From the NCBI GenBank assembly GCA_027038965.1, contig JALWFG010000016.1, positions 172,191 to 236,190 of the forward strand: a DNA stretch of 64,000 bases, read 5' to 3'. A program made the translations under genes and the position numbers. The DNA comes from Candidatus Desulfofervidaceae bacterium (GTDB lineage Bacteria > Desulfobacterota > Desulfofervidia > Desulfofervidales > Desulfofervidaceae). Under the pieces are notes generated by a model. It had not been told where the DNA came from. It ran no database searches and saw only the letters and a list, made by a program, of their open reading frames with translations. This document shows, piece after piece, positions 60,922-64,000 of the stretch. The stretch's first letter is position 1, and every line of letters begins with the position of its first letter.

Positions 60922-63625
60922 TTTTTACTCCCATTTCTCTATATAAAAATGCAATTATTTCAAGAAATGTTAAGAAATTGTCAAGCTCTTTATGCGGCTT
61001 TAATCCTGCCAGTTTTTTAGAAAGCCTTTTTATAAGACTTTCCTTGCCTTTCTTTTTAAGACTTCTCATGAGCGTTCGGTTAATTTCCTTTTCAAACAGA
61101 GGAGGGATTTTTACCTCAGGAGCTAACTTCCTTTCTCTCCCCAAAAGGGGTTCAAATTCATTCCTCAGCACCTTTACAAAATGGGGTGAAACAATTTCTT
61201 CTCTTAAACACTCAAGCAGTTCTTTGGCAATGTTAAGCGTGTTTTCCTGTTTTTCTTCAATTCTCCATTTCCATCTGGTTTTATGAATTTCCCCGCTATG
61301 TTTTAATACGGCTATAGCAAAGGCATCTTTTCCATCCATTTCCTTGGCCCATTTTTCCATCTCTTTGGCCTGTTTTATTACTTCAAGTAAAGGTGTTTTA
61401 TAATGGGCAATCACTACCCCGCAGGAAGCCGTTGCCTTTGGCCCAAGCAGGGTCAGAATTTTGCCATCTTTTTCTATAAAACCAGAAGGTTCATTTGCAA
61501 AGTCAACTTCCAGCTGCTTATCTTTAAATTTAATATGTCCAGAAAAGGCCGCTCTCAGTTTTATCATGACATCAAAAAGGGTGTGTAAATTCACAAACGC
61601 CAAAACATCATCACCGCCGGCATAAACAAGCTTTCCAAGACCATCTTTTTCTACAATATCTTTTACAAACTCAAGGGCATAATTTTTTAAGGCTTGACTT
61701 AAGCTAGCGTGTAAGGCCGGTGTCAAAGGACGGGTGGTGGTAATTTCCCTTAAGGCGTCTTTAAACTCCTTATTTAATTTTTCCCATACATCTGAATGAT
61801 AAATTTCTTTAATCCCTGGTGTAAACTCACCTGCAAGCCATTTGCCCATATTGTCACCATCAAGCATGAGCAAGGCATAATAGGGAGTCTGTTTGGTTTT
61901 AACACTCTGGATAAAGCCTTTTAATATTTCCTTGGCCTCGGTGGCAAGGTGTTCTGCCTCGTGTTCACTTCTAACATAGCCCTGTTTTAGTAAGTATTTG
62001 GGAGTTAAGTTTGTTTCAAAATAGAGCTGTTCATCAAAATATTCTTTATCGTTACTATATTGCTTAAATTTCCTCTTGTATTCCTCTTGTTTCTCATTGC
62101 CTAATGCTTTAAGCCAGTGTGATAATGCTATCTTGGCGGTGGATGGGAATTGCAGTGCTTCTTTTTTAAAATGCGCTTTAAAATATACCTCTGCCAGTCG
62201 CTTTATCATACATACCCCACATAAACCTTCACCGGGTTGCAGGTATTTAAGAGAAAGGCCTTCATTAAAAATAAATACCTTTTCTGTAAAAAGTTTTCTC
62301 TCCTTTAATTTTTTTAAGTCTTTTTCTGTTTCAGTTTTTCTATAAAACAACACATTTCTTTCACCACAAATACTGCACTTCCTGCCCTTTTCAGCCAGTT
62401 GGTCAAAGTTTCTAATATTTTTTCGCATCCCAAGGGCCTTTTCGGTGAGGCCATAATAACCGCTATAAAGATGCCCGATATTTGGTGGATAATTGCCTTT
62501 TTCTTTAACAAATCTGATTATGCCTTCTATGGTTTCACTCTGTTGACTGGATAAAACCTGTTTTAATTTTTCCACAGCCTTTTCTAAATCGTTTTCAAAG
62601 GGCACTGCTACCCAGTAAATTTCAAAAAATGACTTAATTTGTTTGTCAAATTCAGTGATTATATTTGGCCTATAAACTGGGCTTTTATTTTCTAATTCTT
62701 TAAGAATAGCGTGTCCTATCTTATACCATTCTTCTCGCACCGCATTTTCTATATTTTCCCCTATTTTTTTTAACTGGTTAAATTCTTTCTCAGGCAAGAT
62801 GGCCAGAAATCTATTGGGAATAGTGGGGGTATAAATTTTTTGTGCCTGAGAGTCCTCTGGTTTAATATTTTCTTCCTGTTCCAGCCAGAAATCACAAAGG
62901 GGCTGCCCATGAATGTCAGGGAAAATAATACAATCAGGACCATAGTTTTTAGCCACCTCTTTAATCCCGCACCAGCAAAGATAAGAGAGAATAAAGCTTC
63001 CCCAATAAAGGTCCTGTGTTTTTCTTGCCTGAGCAATAAAGGATTGCACTGGACAAATGGTAAAAAGGAAAAGTGAATGGTTAATAAATCCTTTTTCTGT
63101 TTTCCAGAAGGCGCTTGTAATTTTTAGATGTTCAAAGATACTGTGGTCGGGCAGGCGCGTGTCTGCTGGAACAACTCGCCAGAGTTTTTTTAGTGCTCCA
63201 TTGGTTTGGTTTTCCAAAATTGGGATAAAATTACGCCACAAAAAGAAAAATTTCTTTTTGTCTTCTTTAGGCACCTGAGTTTCCTTTAGGACTTTTCTCA
63301 CTGTTTCATCTATTTCTGCGGCAGAAGGTAAAATGTTGAGATTTAAATCCAGAGGCTCTCCTGAAAAAGGATGAATAATTTGTCCCTTTTCTAAAAACCT
63401 TATTTGAAGCTCTTTATTTTTATCTGCCCCTTTAGGTAAAAATCCTCTTTCCATCGCCGAGGCAATTTCATCAGGGGTAACCAGTTTTTGCAAATCTATA
63501 TCAAAGAACTGAGCCAATTCTTTAGCCATTTCTTCATGGGATTTTTTTAAAGCCATCAAAATAAATGGCTTATGAATGGGATCGTGAAGAAAGCAAGGAA
63601 GTTTGTAAGGCCAAATGTGGGTCAT
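60911..63625 (-). CDS. cmr2: Type III-B Cas10/Cmr2 with HD and GGDD motifs
   Basis: The large subunit and signal synthase of the Cmr complex, 904 residues. The N-terminal HD pair is FLHDPIHKPF (His14-Asp15), with PADTRLPDHSIFEHL later in the domain. A zinc site is CSIC (417-420) with CGVC (469-472). The palm has MLDGDNMGKWL (589-591) and the GGDD of LVYAGGDDVLAF (670-673), so cyclic oligoadenylate synthesis should be active. The start has a GAGGAGC ribosome site. It is the first gene of the operon; an insertion-sequence remnant lies about 60 bp upstream. Confidence 0.96.
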   Translation of the reverse strand: MTHIWPYKLPCFLHDPIHKPFILMALKKSHEEMAKELAQFFDIDLQKLVTPDEIASAMERGFLPKGADKNKELQIRFLEKGQIIHPFSGEPLDLNLNILPSAAEIDETVRKVLKETQVPKEDKKKFFFLWRNFIPILENQTNGALKKLWRVVPADTRLPDHSIFEHLKITSAFWKTEKGFINHSLFLFTICPVQSFIAQARKTQDLYWGSFILSYLCWCGIKEVAKNYGPDCIIFPDIHGQPLCDFWLEQEENIKPEDSQAQKIYTPTIPNRFLAILPEKEFNQLKKIGENIENAVREEWYKIGHAILKELENKSPVYRPNIITEFDKQIKSFFEIYWVAVPFENDLEKAVEKLKQVLSSQQSETIEGIIRFVKEKGNYPPNIGHLYSGYYGLTEKALGMRKNIRNFDQLAEKGRKCSICGERNVLFYRKTETEKDLKKLKERKLFTEKVFIFNEGLSLKYLQPGEGLCGVCMIKRLAEVYFKAHFKKEALQFPSTAKIALSHWLKALGNEKQEEYKRKFKQYSNDKEYFDEQLYFETNLTPKYLLKQGYVRSEHEAEHLATEAKEILKGFIQSVKTKQTPYYALLMLDGDNMGKWLAGEFTPGIKEIYHSDVWEKLNKEFKDALREITTTRPLTPALHASLSQALKNYALEFVKDIVEKDGLGKLVYAGGDDVLAFVNLHTLFDVMIKLRAAFSGHIKFKDKQLEVDFANEPSGFIEKDGKILTLLGPKATASCGVVIAHYKTPLLEVIKQAKEMEKWAKEMDGKDAFAIAVLKHSGEIHKTRWKWRIEEKQENTLNIAKELLECLREEIVSPHFVKVLRNEFEPLLGRERKLAPEVKIPPLFEKEINRTLMRSLKKKGKESLIKRLSKKLAGLKPHKELDNFLTFLEIIAFLYREMGVKNAS

Positions 63626-63681
63626 AAGAGTGCTCCTCTAAATTTTTGTCTGTTGGCTAAGGTTTAATTTAAAATCTGACT
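63626..63681. other. cmr2 upstream region
   Basis: Only 56 bp separate the cmr2 start from the transposase fragment. I see no strong promoter here; transcription may come from the mobile-element side. Confidence 0.35.
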
Positions 63682-63873
63682 TTACGCCCAACACAGTTTT
63701 TTCAATTCGCTCATCGCACTTAAGTATTTTGCGCCTGTTCCGTTTGCCAGCATCTGTGTAAATTTATTAGGCTTGATTTTGTTATCCAGAATAGTCGCTA
63801 ATCCTGTAGCGGTTGTCTGCCTGTTTACTGCCATAAGGTGGTCCGTGTCTAGTTCAACTAGTTCTTTTAATTC
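63682..63873 (-). pseudogene. Fragment of a DDE transposase, truncated at both ends
   Basis: The minus-strand frame reads SELKELVELDTDHLMAVNR followed by QTTATGLATILDNKIKPNK and ends ELKKLCWA. This resembles the N-terminus of a transposase family with a TTATGLS-DG-SHDKITRFL-type opening and an LW ending. The upstream part is replaced by the IS3-like element and no downstream continuation is seen. It separates cmr2 from the mobile element. Confidence 0.5.
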
Positions 63874-64000
63874 TGACCTGCCCCCCATTTTTTGGAATGT
63901 CAAAAAGGGTAATTTTGTGTAAAATTTTTGAAAAAGGAGGTATTGTTATGAAACCAACAAAATATCCACCAGATAAAATTATACAAATTCTTGCTGAAGC
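63874..64000 (+). mobile_element. Left end of an IS3-family-like insertion sequence
   Basis: The sequence begins TGACCTGCCCCCCATTTTTT, matching the TGA...CCCC end of the IS3 family, and continues to a strong ribosome site (AAAGGAGG) and the start of OrfA. The right end lies outside the window, so no target duplication could be checked. Confidence 0.6.
63948..64000 (+). CDS. IS3-like transposase OrfA, 5' end
   Basis: The ATG at 63948 has a good ribosome site six bases upstream. The 17 residues visible (MKPTKYPPDKIIQILAE) match the opening of IS3 OrfA helix-turn-helix proteins (K-Y/F-x-E-Q-I-I-x-I-L). The rest lies beyond the window. Confidence 0.6.
   Translation, partial: MKPTKYPPDKIIQILAE

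Noticed and set aside
63682..63873. Cmr1 as the identity of the small open frame upstream of cmr2
   Set aside because: The sequence has no RAMP glycine loop; it fits a transposase N-terminus better.

Overview
The window is a 64 kb piece of a bacterial chromosome, AT-rich (roughly 40% GC by eye), densely coded on both strands, with good Shine-Dalgarno sites and many TTG/GTG starts. The gene set suggests an anaerobic, possibly thermophilic Gram-negative bacterium of the Desulfobacterota/Thermodesulfobacteria type: an F0-only ATP synthase cluster (atpI, atpB, atpE) without F1 genes beside it, a succinate dehydrogenase/fumarate reductase operon, endonuclease-type MutL, archaemetzincin, FdhD, an outer-membrane barrel protein, AsmA, and a type III-B CRISPR (Cmr) locus. 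The lineage is an inference from gene content; no rRNA or tRNA gene was seen.

Layout. 1-6.5 kb: the 3' part of aspS, then a minus-strand run gpmI - archaemetzincin - fdhD - DUF4911, and a UvrD/PcrA helicase. 6.6-12.7 kb: a HepT-like protein without the catalytic motif; a minus-strand operon of a heptad-repeat DUF202 membrane protein, sensor kinase, receiver, gltX and an EndoIII-like glycosylase; a small membrane protein. 12.9-24 kb: a plus-strand run mutL - M23 peptidase - tatD - pyrE - DUF1841 - barrel - sirtuin - carA - carB, which includes three pyrimidine genes. 24.5-31 kb: sdhCDAB, uvrB and an EAL-HDOD protein, all minus. 31-41 kb: dnaK, a cysteine-rich protein, a KaiC-like ATPase with a partner, a UPF0175/PIN toxin-antitoxin pair sitting between two 56-bp direct repeats, dksA-like, mltG, galE, a 58-aa protein, and the F0 genes. 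41-54.5 kb: a short UvrA paralogue, an EEP-fold hydrolase, a radical SAM protein, a giant AsmA protein, a second M23 peptidase, ilvD, a YkgJ protein, a signal-less substrate-binding protein and a coiled-coil membrane protein.

54.8-63.6 kb is the defence island: a 7-repeat CRISPR array and a minus-strand cmr2-cmr3-CARF nuclease-orf78-cmr4-cmr5-cmr6 operon. Cas10/Cmr2 keeps both its HD and GGDD motifs, and the ancillary protein joins a CARF domain to a PD-(D/E)XK nuclease. The predicted circuit is: crRNA-guided recognition of viral mRNA, cyclic oligoadenylate synthesis by Cmr2, and activation of the CARF nuclease. Two different spacers cover the Shine-Dalgarno and start codon of what looks like the same viral gene, and the likely crRNA strand is antisense to it. 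cmr1, cas6, cas1 and cas2 are not in the window. The region upstream of cmr2 is occupied by a transposase remnant and the left end of an IS3-like element.

The window also carries a dispersed non-coding repeat family (24.1, 53.8 and 54.7 kb), one copy of which abuts the CRISPR array.
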